From Methylocella silvestris (GTDB lineage: Bacteria > Pseudomonadota > Alphaproteobacteria > Rhizobiales > Beijerinckiaceae), in NCBI RefSeq assembly GCF_002891535.1, contig NZ_PDZR01000007.1, forward strand, positions 62,001-126,000: DNA of 64,000 nt, written 5' to 3'. Shown piece after piece: positions 28,046-35,715 of this stretch. Positions within the stretch are counted from its first letter, which is position 1; the number at the start of each line of letters is the position of its first letter. The translations under genes were made by a program, and so were the position numbers. The notes under the pieces are model-generated. The model was given only the letters and a program-made list of their open reading frames with translations. It was not told where the DNA came from and made no database searches.

Positions 28046-28717
28046 TTATCCGGGTTGCGTAACCGTTTGGAGCGGGGCGTCCGGCGCGGCCGTTTCGGGC
28101 GGGCGCCGGCTCAGCATATCGGCGAAGGCGGCCTCGGGCGGCATGCCGATCTGCGCCAAGGCGAGCGGCGGGAAGGCTGGCCCGCCGATCGTCCACCAGA
28201 AACTCGCCTCATCCGGCGCGCAGTCCTGCAGCTCCGCGCGCATTCGCGCGAAGGCGCCGGCAAGCACGCCAGTGTTTTCGTCGGGCGCGGGAGACGCGCA
28301 AAGGGTCTTGAGCCGCGCCAGAAGGGCCGGTAAAGGCGTCTCGAGATCCAGCGCGTCGAGCAGCAATTGTTCGACGCTCGCGAACCAGAGTTCGCGGGGA
28401 TCGACGTCGGGGGGATCAAGCCTCTCCTCCCCCGCGGCGGCGCCGATCAGCGTCAGCGGATACATGCGGCCGAGCGCGTCGACCGAGGGCATGAAAGCGC
28501 CGATGAAGGCCTCGCCGCAGAGCGCAGGGCCAAGCCAGAACCGCCAGATCGGCGCGGAATTGAAGGCCTCGGCCCATTCCTCCTCGGAACCGCGCGCGTG
28601 GCCGAAGGCGAGGCCATGCTCGATCCACGGCTCCCACAGCCGCAGGAAAGCGCGCGGCGCCGAGAAGGCGATGAAATCCCGCTTCGAGGGCAGTTTGCCA
28701 TAAAGGCCGCAGCGCAT
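28046..28717 (-). CDS. tagF: T6SS-associated protein TagF (ImpM)
   Basis: 223 residues from the ATG at 28717, five bases after the tssM stop. MRCGLYGKLPSKRDFIAF is the family's N-terminal signature, followed by WEPWIEHGL and a core with GEAFIGAFMPSVDALGRMYPLTLIGAA and ASFWWTIGG. TagF is a cytoplasmic regulator that represses T6SS assembly in Pseudomonas and Agrobacterium through Fha; in Agrobacterium it can be fused to PppA. Here the two are separate but adjacent. Confidence 0.93.
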   Translation of the reverse strand: MRCGLYGKLPSKRDFIAFSAPRAFLRLWEPWIEHGLAFGHARGSEEEWAEAFNSAPIWRFWLGPALCGEAFIGAFMPSVDALGRMYPLTLIGAAAGEERLDPPDVDPRELWFASVEQLLLDALDLETPLPALLARLKTLCASPAPDENTGVLAGAFARMRAELQDCAPDEASFWWTIGGPAFPPLALAQIGMPPEAAFADMLSRRPPETAAPDAPLQTVTQPG

Positions 28718-28722
28718 GGCGA

Positions 28723-31700
28723 TCAGCTCCCGCCGGGACAATGAAAGGCGCGCAATTGGGCGATGTTTAACGGCCGCATCCCGGCGGCGGGATTGGCCGG
28801 CGTCGAGACGAAGCGGAAGGCGAGGTCGCGGCCGCCGAGATTGAAGGTCGCCTGCGTCCCGTCCGCGTTCAGCTTCGCCGTATCGAGCAGACGGTAAACC
28901 GACCAGACGCCCGATTGCAGCAGCATCGGCGGGCGCGCCGCATTCGATCGCATGGTCAACAGCGTGCGGTGATTTTCGGCGCTCCCCGGCCATTGCACGG
29001 CGGTCGCGCCCTGGCTGCCGGTGATCAGCGTCGCATCGATTTCGAGCCGGACGCCGCTGACCGGGGGTGGCGTGACGGTGTAGGAGAACGCCGGCGCGGA
29101 GGGGTCCGAACCGAAAAAGGCGGCCCTGATGTCGGCGGCGATCTTGAAGTCGGCGAGGGCGGAGGGCGCGAACTCCTTGGCCAGCGGACTACCGTCGCGC
29201 CATTTCCACTGCGGCCCGCTGGTGTCGGCAAAGGCGACCACATAGCTTCCGAAGAATTGGTCGATGAGACCCTTCGGCCCGAACATGCGGACGAAATCGT
29301 CGAGTTCGACGTCGCGCTCGGCGTCTTTCGCAAAGGGGTAGCGGCCGCCGATCTTCTCCTGGCAGGTGAAAGTCACTTGTTCGCGCAGCTTTGCCACGGT
29401 GCGCGCGACAGCGGAAAGCGTGACTTCGCGCAAGATGTCGGAGGCGGTCTGCTCCATCATGCCCGCGAAGGGCGGCGGCAGAGCGGCGGCGTTGGTCTTG
29501 AGCCGGCCGACGCCGCTTTCGATCCGCTCCGCGATCTCGCCGGACGGCGCATTGGTCGCGAGCCGGCTCAGATTGACGCGGATCTCATTCAGCTCCGACA
29601 GCGTCCGATCGATCGGGCGCTGTCCCGGATCGCCCTCGACAAGCTTGTGATAGGGCGCGAGCGCCGCCTCGATCATCTGCGCCGGCGTTTTGCCGTCGGC
29701 GCCGACGACGGCCATGGCCTCGCCCTCGACGCTTGCCGATTTGGTCGGCGCGTCGCCGTCGCTCGTCGACAATTGCGTCTCGTCGCGAATCGATTCCAGA
29801 AGACGGATGAATGGCGAGGTGACTGAGGAGGCCGCGGTCAGCAACGGATAGGACGGACGCTCGACCGTCAGTTTGCGTATTTTGAGCTTGCCGATCGCCT
29901 CGCGCCAGGCGTCGATGAAGCTCTTCGCATAGGCGTCGACGAGATTTTCGCGCAGATGATCATATTGGGCGGAGATCTCCACCGTCTCGCCGGCCGCGCC
30001 GAGCACCCAGCGGTCGCGCGCCATCTCCTCGACCACGGACGGCAACGCCTTGACGAAGCCCTCATATCCGCTCCTCGTGAGGAAATAGGGAACGCTGATC
30101 GCCTCGATCGAAGGCTCGAAGACGAGGAGAGCGCCGGCGCCGCCGACCTTGGCCGCCGACCAGTCCGCCCGCAGCAAGGCCCTGGCCCGCGCCGCCATGA
30201 TGCGCAGGGCGCGATCGGCGACAGTCTCGCGCGCCAGCGCCGCCTGCGCCTTCTCGACGAGCGGCCCGTTGAGCTGCACGAAAGCGCCATGGCCGGTCTC
30301 AAGATCGAGCATGGCGAGAAGGTGCTGCTCCAGCTCCTTGCGGCCCTCGCTGTTCTTGGGGCCGGGATAGAGCGTCTCCGACCAGTCGCGCTGCATCCAG
30401 TTGACCAGCAGCTGGCGGTCCACGGTCTCGAGGCCGCCGAGCATCAGATAGACTTTCAGGGCGTCGAACAGATTGGCGGGATCATTGGCGCTGGCCTCGA
30501 TCTGCTCCTCCAGCCGATAGACGAGGCGGGGGCGCAGCATGCGTTCGAGACCGACGCCATAAGCGCTCGCCGCCGCCGAGCGCAGCCGCGCCGTCTGGTT
30601 GAGACCGAGGCCGCCGGAGATCTGCTCGGCGTCGGAATCGGCGTAGCCGCCAGGCAGATAGCGCAGCGCGTGCAGCGCCGGCAGGGCCTTGGCGAGATCG
30701 CGGTCGCTGACGACGTCGGCCTCGCCGACCCCGCGCGACGCCGCCGGGTATTTTTGCGCCGCTTCGACGGTCTGGCTGATACGGTCGACATTGCGGGCGT
30801 AGCTGACCCACCAGGCGCCGATCAGCAACGGCGCGGCGATGATGAGGCTTGCGAAAGCGGCCATCTTGACGATCCGGTTGCCGCGGCCGGTCGAGACCCA
30901 GCCGGCTTCGCCGATGACGACTTTCTTGATGAGGTCGGTCAGGAAGAAACTCTTGCCCTGGCCCGAGTAGACGGGCGTTCCGACCGCCTCGGCGCCGAAT
31001 CCCTTGGCGAGCGCGCCGAGCAGCTGGTCGATCGGCGTGCCCTGCTGCGTGCCGGAGGTGAAGTAAAAGCCGCGCAGGGCCGCCCGGATCTTGTAGCGCG
31101 CCGGATCGAAGATGGCGTCGAGGAAGCCGATGACCGGCCCCTGCAGCGCGGCCATCTGGGCCGGAAAGCCGAAAGCCAGCACACGGGTCGCGGGGTCTTT
31201 CTCCTCGTCGAGCCGGTTCTGCGCGATGCGGCTCAAGGGGTCGAGCAGCGCCTTGAACTCGAAAGGCGCCTCGGCGAGCATGGATTTGCCTTTGTCCATG
31301 GTCGCGAAGGTCGCGCCCCAGACCTGGCGCCGGCCGGCCTCGTCGAGGTCGCCGAAAAACTCCATGAAGCCGATCAGGAGGTCGGCCTTGGTGAAAACGG
31401 CATAGACGGGGAAGTCGACCTTGAGCCGCTGATGCAGTTCGACCAGTCGGGACCGGATCGCCGCGGCATGTGCGGCGACTTCGTCGGCTGGCAACGTCAA
31501 AATATCTTCGAGGCTGATCGCGACGAGAACGCCATTGATCGGCTGGCGTGGGCGGTTTTTCTTCAAAAGGTCCAAGAAAGCAAGCCAGCTTTTCTGGTCC
31601 GCCCGCGCGTCGGAATCCTGCGTCGTGTAGCGCCCCGCCGTATCGATCAGCACGGCGTCCTCAGTAAACCACCAGTCGCAATAGCGCGTGCCGCCGACGC

Positions 31701-32160
31701 CCTTGACGGCGCCCGGTTTGACGCCGCCGGCGAGCGGGAATTCGAGCCCGGAATTGATCAGCGCCGTCGTCTTGCCGGAGCCGGGCGGCCCGATCAGCAC
31801 GTACCAGGGCAGGTCATAAAGGTAGTTCGCCCGTCCGCCGCGGCCGCGCAAAACCGAGAGCGCCTCCTTCATGCGCTCGGCGAGCACGGGGGCGTCGCTA
31901 TCCTCGGCGGCGAAACCGTCGGCGGTGAGGCTTTGCGCGATCCGCGCCGCGCCCTTGCGGCGGCGATTGAAGCGGTAAAGGCCGGCGCCGCCGATCAGCG
32001 CGAAGATGACGGCGATCAGCGCCGCGCGTGGAAGCGGCTCCTCGAGCGGATGGGCGCCCTGCAGCGGGATCAGCGGGGCCGCGAGCCAGATCAACGCGCC
32101 GAGCGCCAGGGCGCCGATGACGCTGATCGAGAGGCGGAGCCAGAATTTCCTGTTCATCAA
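28723..32160 (-). CDS. tssM: T6SS membrane core protein TssM (IcmF)
   Basis: 1,145 residues. Two N-terminal membrane segments (~9-31 and ~46-61) frame a short loop. A cytoplasmic GTPase-like domain follows, with Walker A GPPGSGKTTAL at residues 124-134 and VLIDTAGRYTTQD as the Walker B/switch. A third membrane segment (AAFASLIIAAPLLIGAWWV) precedes a ~680-residue periplasmic part ending in the beta-rich C-terminal domain (TVTPPPVSGVRLEIDATLITG). TssM with TssL anchors the machine across the inner membrane. Two adjacent start codons (32160, 32157). A ~100-bp gap separates it from tssL. Confidence 0.97.
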   Translation of the reverse strand: MMNRKFWLRLSISVIGALALGALIWLAAPLIPLQGAHPLEEPLPRAALIAVIFALIGGAGLYRFNRRRKGAARIAQSLTADGFAAEDSDAPVLAERMKEALSVLRGRGGRANYLYDLPWYVLIGPPGSGKTTALINSGLEFPLAGGVKPGAVKGVGGTRYCDWWFTEDAVLIDTAGRYTTQDSDARADQKSWLAFLDLLKKNRPRQPINGVLVAISLEDILTLPADEVAAHAAAIRSRLVELHQRLKVDFPVYAVFTKADLLIGFMEFFGDLDEAGRRQVWGATFATMDKGKSMLAEAPFEFKALLDPLSRIAQNRLDEEKDPATRVLAFGFPAQMAALQGPVIGFLDAIFDPARYKIRAALRGFYFTSGTQQGTPIDQLLGALAKGFGAEAVGTPVYSGQGKSFFLTDLIKKVVIGEAGWVSTGRGNRIVKMAAFASLIIAAPLLIGAWWVSYARNVDRISQTVEAAQKYPAASRGVGEADVVSDRDLAKALPALHALRYLPGGYADSDAEQISGGLGLNQTARLRSAAASAYGVGLERMLRPRLVYRLEEQIEASANDPANLFDALKVYLMLGGLETVDRQLLVNWMQRDWSETLYPGPKNSEGRKELEQHLLAMLDLETGHGAFVQLNGPLVEKAQAALARETVADRALRIMAARARALLRADWSAAKVGGAGALLVFEPSIEAISVPYFLTRSGYEGFVKALPSVVEEMARDRWVLGAAGETVEISAQYDHLRENLVDAYAKSFIDAWREAIGKLKIRKLTVERPSYPLLTAASSVTSPFIRLLESIRDETQLSTSDGDAPTKSASVEGEAMAVVGADGKTPAQMIEAALAPYHKLVEGDPGQRPIDRTLSELNEIRVNLSRLATNAPSGEIAERIESGVGRLKTNAAALPPPFAGMMEQTASDILREVTLSAVARTVAKLREQVTFTCQEKIGGRYPFAKDAERDVELDDFVRMFGPKGLIDQFFGSYVVAFADTSGPQWKWRDGSPLAKEFAPSALADFKIAADIRAAFFGSDPSAPAFSYTVTPPPVSGVRLEIDATLITGSQGATAVQWPGSAENHRTLLTMRSNAARPPMLLQSGVWSVYRLLDTAKLNADGTQATFNLGGRDLAFRFVSTPANPAAGMRPLNIAQLRAFHCPGGS

Positions 32161-32261
32161 ACCCCGCCTGCCGGATCGATCGCGTCGTCTTTAAAAGGTA
32201 GCGAAAACGCTTTGTTGAAACTGAATTGAGAATCCCCGCTCGTGGGACCGCCGCCGCCCGC

Positions 32262-33746
32262 TCAGTCGCTGCGCGGGACGACGATCTCGACCCGTCGGTT
32301 CTTCGCTCGGCCCTCAGGCGTATCGTTTGGGGCGATCGGCGCGTCGGCGCCCTTGCCTTCGGTCTCCACGCGTTCGGGATGGGATAGTGATTGCTTCAAG
32401 AGCGCTCCAACGACATTGGCGCGTTCGAGCGAGAGCTCGAAATTGGAGGCGAAGCGCGCGTTGGAGATCGGCGTGTTGTCGGAATGGCCGATCACCCTGA
32501 CAGCGCCGCGATCGTCGTCGAGCGCCATCGCGATATACATCATCAAGGGCTTCACATCGTCGAGCATCGTCGACTTACCGGGCTGAAACAGCGCCCGGTC
32601 CACGATGCGGATGACGATCTGATTGGCGGTGGCGTCGACGCTCAAGGCGCCGGACTGGATATTCGGCGCGAGCACATTGCGGACATGGTCGAGCTGCGAG
32701 GCCTGCGCCGGGCTCGGCGGCGGCGCCGGCGGCGGAGCGACGGCGACCTTGCGGCCGATCGCGACCGGCGTCAGCGGGTTCAGCGCGCCGACGCGCTGCG
32801 CCGCCGCTTCCGCCTCAGCGCCGAGCGAGACGCGAAACCAGATGAAGGCGCCAAACAGCACGAGGCCAACGAGGCCGGCGGCGGCCCAGAACGGGACCCG
32901 CAGGCGCACCGCATGTCCGGCGAGCGGCTGCCCCTGCCAGCGCGGCGACAAAGCGGCGGGCGGCGCCGGCCCGTTCTGTTGCAGAAGATCGCGGAGGCCG
33001 GCGCGGACCGTGTCGATGGCGCTTGCCGCCGTCGCCGGCCCTGCGCCGGCCTGACGGCCGCTCGGGAAAGCCAGCGCCAGGCAGGCGTGAAACAGCTCAA
33101 GCAGGAAATAATGGGCGCGCGGGTCCTCTTCCACCCGGGCGAGCTCGTCATAGAGTCGTCGCCCGGCGCTGGTCTCGCCGAAGAAACGCGTCGTCAGCCC
33201 GGATTGCGCGGCGCCGCCGCGCTCGTCGGCCGGCAGATTGGCGAGCACCTCGTCGGCGGTGGCGCAAAGCACATATTTGGCGGTGTTCGCCTCATCCGGC
33301 GCGACGCCGGCCCCGATCATGTCGCGATCGCATTTTTCGATCGCGGCGGCGATTTGCGCCGTCAGATTATGTCCCGGCGTGCGGACCAGCGCGGTGCGCA
33401 GACGGCCAAGCAGCAGCAGGAGCGGCCCGGCCGCCTGCAGGATCGGATTGGCGTTGGGCGCGATGAGATCGCGCCCCTGCGTCGCGGCCTTGCGCGGCGG
33501 CGGCGCGGCGTTTGGCGCCGGCGCCGGCTGGCCAGGCGCGCGGCGCCCGCCCGGGTTCGGCCGAAAGACGGTGCGCTCGTCGGCGAAGGAAACGACGGTC
33601 ATATCGGCGGGCGCCTGCGGCGCGGATAGCGACGCCCCAGCCGCGGCGGCGGGGTTTTGCGCCGCCGCGCGCGGCGGCATCGGCCGGAAAATCGTCCGGT
33701 CGTCGCGCGCTTCCGGTTCGGGCGGAGCCTGGTCCTTATCGCTCAT
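32262..33746 (-). CDS. tssL: T6SS protein TssL with C-terminal OmpA domain
   Basis: 494 residues. N-terminal ~95 residues are Pro/Ala-rich and contain a twice-repeated motif: DDRTIFRP (Thr18) and DERTVFRP (Thr59). A DotU domain follows (ILQAAGPLLLLLGRLR, YVLCATADEVLANLP, FFLLELFHACLALAF-like core), then one membrane segment at ~286-305. The periplasmic OmpA-like peptidoglycan-binding domain has VRVIGHSDNTPISNARFASNFELSLERANVV and ends AKNRRVEIVV. In Agrobacterium the TssL N-terminus is phosphorylated on a threonine by PpkA and then bound by the FHA protein; the motif pair here suits that. Confidence 0.96.
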   Translation of the reverse strand: MSDKDQAPPEPEARDDRTIFRPMPPRAAAQNPAAAAGASLSAPQAPADMTVVSFADERTVFRPNPGGRRAPGQPAPAPNAAPPPRKAATQGRDLIAPNANPILQAAGPLLLLLGRLRTALVRTPGHNLTAQIAAAIEKCDRDMIGAGVAPDEANTAKYVLCATADEVLANLPADERGGAAQSGLTTRFFGETSAGRRLYDELARVEEDPRAHYFLLELFHACLALAFPSGRQAGAGPATAASAIDTVRAGLRDLLQQNGPAPPAALSPRWQGQPLAGHAVRLRVPFWAAAGLVGLVLFGAFIWFRVSLGAEAEAAAQRVGALNPLTPVAIGRKVAVAPPPAPPPSPAQASQLDHVRNVLAPNIQSGALSVDATANQIVIRIVDRALFQPGKSTMLDDVKPLMMYIAMALDDDRGAVRVIGHSDNTPISNARFASNFELSLERANVVGALLKQSLSHPERVETEGKGADAPIAPNDTPEGRAKNRRVEIVVPRSD

Positions 33747-33833
33747 CGCGCTGTTGCTGCCCTTTTTTCGCCTGGCTGCAAGGCGGCGGCCCGCCGCATG
33801 GCCCGCCTGCCGCCCGCCAAAGCGCCTCCCAAT

Positions 33834-35438
33834 TCATTTTGTGTCTTTTGCCTGATCGTAGCATTGCGCGAAATAGAGCATGAAAGCATCGACGAGTCCG
33901 TCTTCATGGCGCAGGGTTTTCGCCTGCCAGCGGGCGAGGTAGAGATCCCACAGCCGCGCCTTGTGGCCGCCGAGCAGCGCCGCAAGGCCGGATTCCTTAC
34001 CGGCGACGTCCTCGATCGCTTTGGGGTCGAGGTCCTCGACGAGCATGCGGACGGCCTGCTGCATCGCCGCGAAAGTGTTGACCTGATGCGTCTTGAGATC
34101 GGTAAAGGCGCCCTCGAAGGCGCGCTTTGCGTCGAGATAGCCGCTGGTGCGCGGCCCGAACATGATTTTCAGGGCATCTTCGGGCGTCGGCGCAAATTTG
34201 AGCGGATTATTGTCGAGCGCCTGGATCATCGTCTGGCTCGATGTGCGGGCGAATCGCTTGGCCTTGAAGCGGGCGCTGAGCAATTGCGTCAGGTCCTCGA
34301 CCGAAAGGCGCATCAGGGCGCCGAGATCCTCGGCCACCTTGAGGCTGTTCTGACGCGCGAAAATATGGTCCGGAATGCCGGCGCCCTTGGCGAAGCTGCG
34401 CAGGAAATCCTCGGCGGTCGCGACGGCGGAGGCCGCGGGCGCAGCGACAGCGGCATGCGAGGCCGCCGCGCCTGAGATCTCGGGCTCGATCGTCTGCGAG
34501 GGGCCAGAGGGCGCAAAATCGCGGAGGGGATCTGGCTCTGATTCGGCGAAGGCGGTTTGCGGCGGCCTCTCGGGCGCGAGGGCGTCGATCGGCGCGGGCG
34601 CGGCGCGCTCGCCGGCCCCCCAGGCGAGGGCCTCCTGTTCGCGCAGATCAAGCGACGCCGCCTCCGATTCACTCGCCTTTTGAGCCTCGCCAGCGAAAGC
34701 CGGGGGAGCGAGAGATTCGAACCAGGGCGATTCGGCGTCCACGGCCTGTGGTCCCGGCGGCTCGCCGTCAAACTGGGGCGCCGCCGGGCTCGATGTGTCC
34801 CGGCTCGGCGTGGGCGGGGGGAAAAAGCCGCGCGCCCTGACCATGGTGAAGGGCTTGCCGGCCGTCGCTGCCGCGTCGCGGGCGGCGCTGTTGATATCTA
34901 CCCTCGCGACGACTTCTTCCAGCGGGGCCGGGCTCGGCTGGCGGGGCTCCGGCGCAAAGGGCTCGGGCGGCGCGGCGGGCGGCTCAAAGCGCGCAATCCC
35001 GGACGCCGTCTCGACGGCGATCGCATGCGCGATCTGGGCCTTTATGTCCGCCTCCGCGCCGGGCTCGAACGGCGCAAAGACGGCGCCGCTCCGGGGCGCC
35101 GGCGTTTCCGGCTCGGACTCCGCGTCGAGCGCGACCGCGATGATATAGGAGCCGATCGCCAGCCGGTCCCCGTGGCGCAGCCGGTGCGGCGCCTGGATCC
35201 GCCGCGTGCTGTCGTTAAGGAAAGTCCCGTTGGTGGACAGATCGTTCAGCCAATAGGCGCCCTCGCGAAAGCGCACCTCGCAATGGCGCCCCGAGATGAA
35301 CCGCGTCGGGTCGGGCAGCGACCATTCGGCGTTGGCGGAGCGGCCGATGTCGACGCCCCGCCCGTCGGTCAGCCTGACGCTCACCGGAGCCCCGTTCGGC
35401 AGGCTCTGTTCGTTTTCGATCGTCAGGGTCAACGTCAT
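33834..35438 (-). CDS. tagH: T6SS FHA-domain protein (TagH/Fha)
   Basis: 534 residues from the ATG at 35438, preceded by GGAGG at good distance; a GTG at 35450 in frame is less likely. The FHA domain fills the first ~105 residues: VDIGRSANAEWSLPDP, FISGRHCEVRF and LNDLSTNGTFLND (RS, H and NG are the phospho-threonine-binding positions). A long Pro/Ala/Glu-rich linker leads to the C-terminal type VI FHA-associated domain (FLRSFAKGAGIPDHIF, FARTSSQTMIQALDNNPLKF, PRTSGYLDAKRAFEGAFTDLKTHQVNTFAAMQQAV). First gene of the minus-strand operon; it should read the phosphorylation state set by PpkA. Confidence 0.95.
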   Translation of the reverse strand: MTLTLTIENEQSLPNGAPVSVRLTDGRGVDIGRSANAEWSLPDPTRFISGRHCEVRFREGAYWLNDLSTNGTFLNDSTRRIQAPHRLRHGDRLAIGSYIIAVALDAESEPETPAPRSGAVFAPFEPGAEADIKAQIAHAIAVETASGIARFEPPAAPPEPFAPEPRQPSPAPLEEVVARVDINSAARDAAATAGKPFTMVRARGFFPPPTPSRDTSSPAAPQFDGEPPGPQAVDAESPWFESLAPPAFAGEAQKASESEAASLDLREQEALAWGAGERAAPAPIDALAPERPPQTAFAESEPDPLRDFAPSGPSQTIEPEISGAAASHAAVAAPAASAVATAEDFLRSFAKGAGIPDHIFARQNSLKVAEDLGALMRLSVEDLTQLLSARFKAKRFARTSSQTMIQALDNNPLKFAPTPEDALKIMFGPRTSGYLDAKRAFEGAFTDLKTHQVNTFAAMQQAVRMLVEDLDPKAIEDVAGKESGLAALLGGHKARLWDLYLARWQAKTLRHEDGLVDAFMLYFAQCYDQAKDTK

Positions 35439-35607
35439 TTCAGCCTCCACGCACGCGCAATACCTTGGGAACGCCTCTTGTTTTCAGTTGCCCGGACAGT
35501 ATGAAAACGCTTCATTCGGCATAGCCCAAATGAGCGATTTGCGCCACAGCATCGCCATTATCCCGCTGGCATCCGTGCGCGGCCGCACGCGGCGCCCGCG
35601 CACGTCA

Positions 35608-35636
35608 TTGTCTAAAGTCTAGACTGAACCTATGTT
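35608..35636 (+). promoter_or_regulatory. Candidate promoter with palindromic operator for the caspase-repeat gene
   Basis: TTGTCT (35608-35613) and TATGTT (35631-35636) are spaced by 17 bases, about 80 bases upstream of the likely start at 35716. The spacer contains the perfect 10-bp palindrome AGTCTAGACT (35616-35625), a possible binding site. It lies in the divergent region shared with tagH. Based on resemblance to sigma-70 sites only. Confidence 0.4.
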
Positions 35637-35715
35637 AGCGTCGACTTTTTACCGGCGCGGCGGGGGCGCGGCATTGGGGGCGGGCGCGACCGCTCGCGCG
35701 CGAGTTTGGTCGAAG

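Noticed and set aside
29956..32229. 757-codon open frame on the plus strand opposite tssM
   Set aside because: Shadow of tssM; no recognisable domain, Arg/Gln/Asp-rich complement composition.
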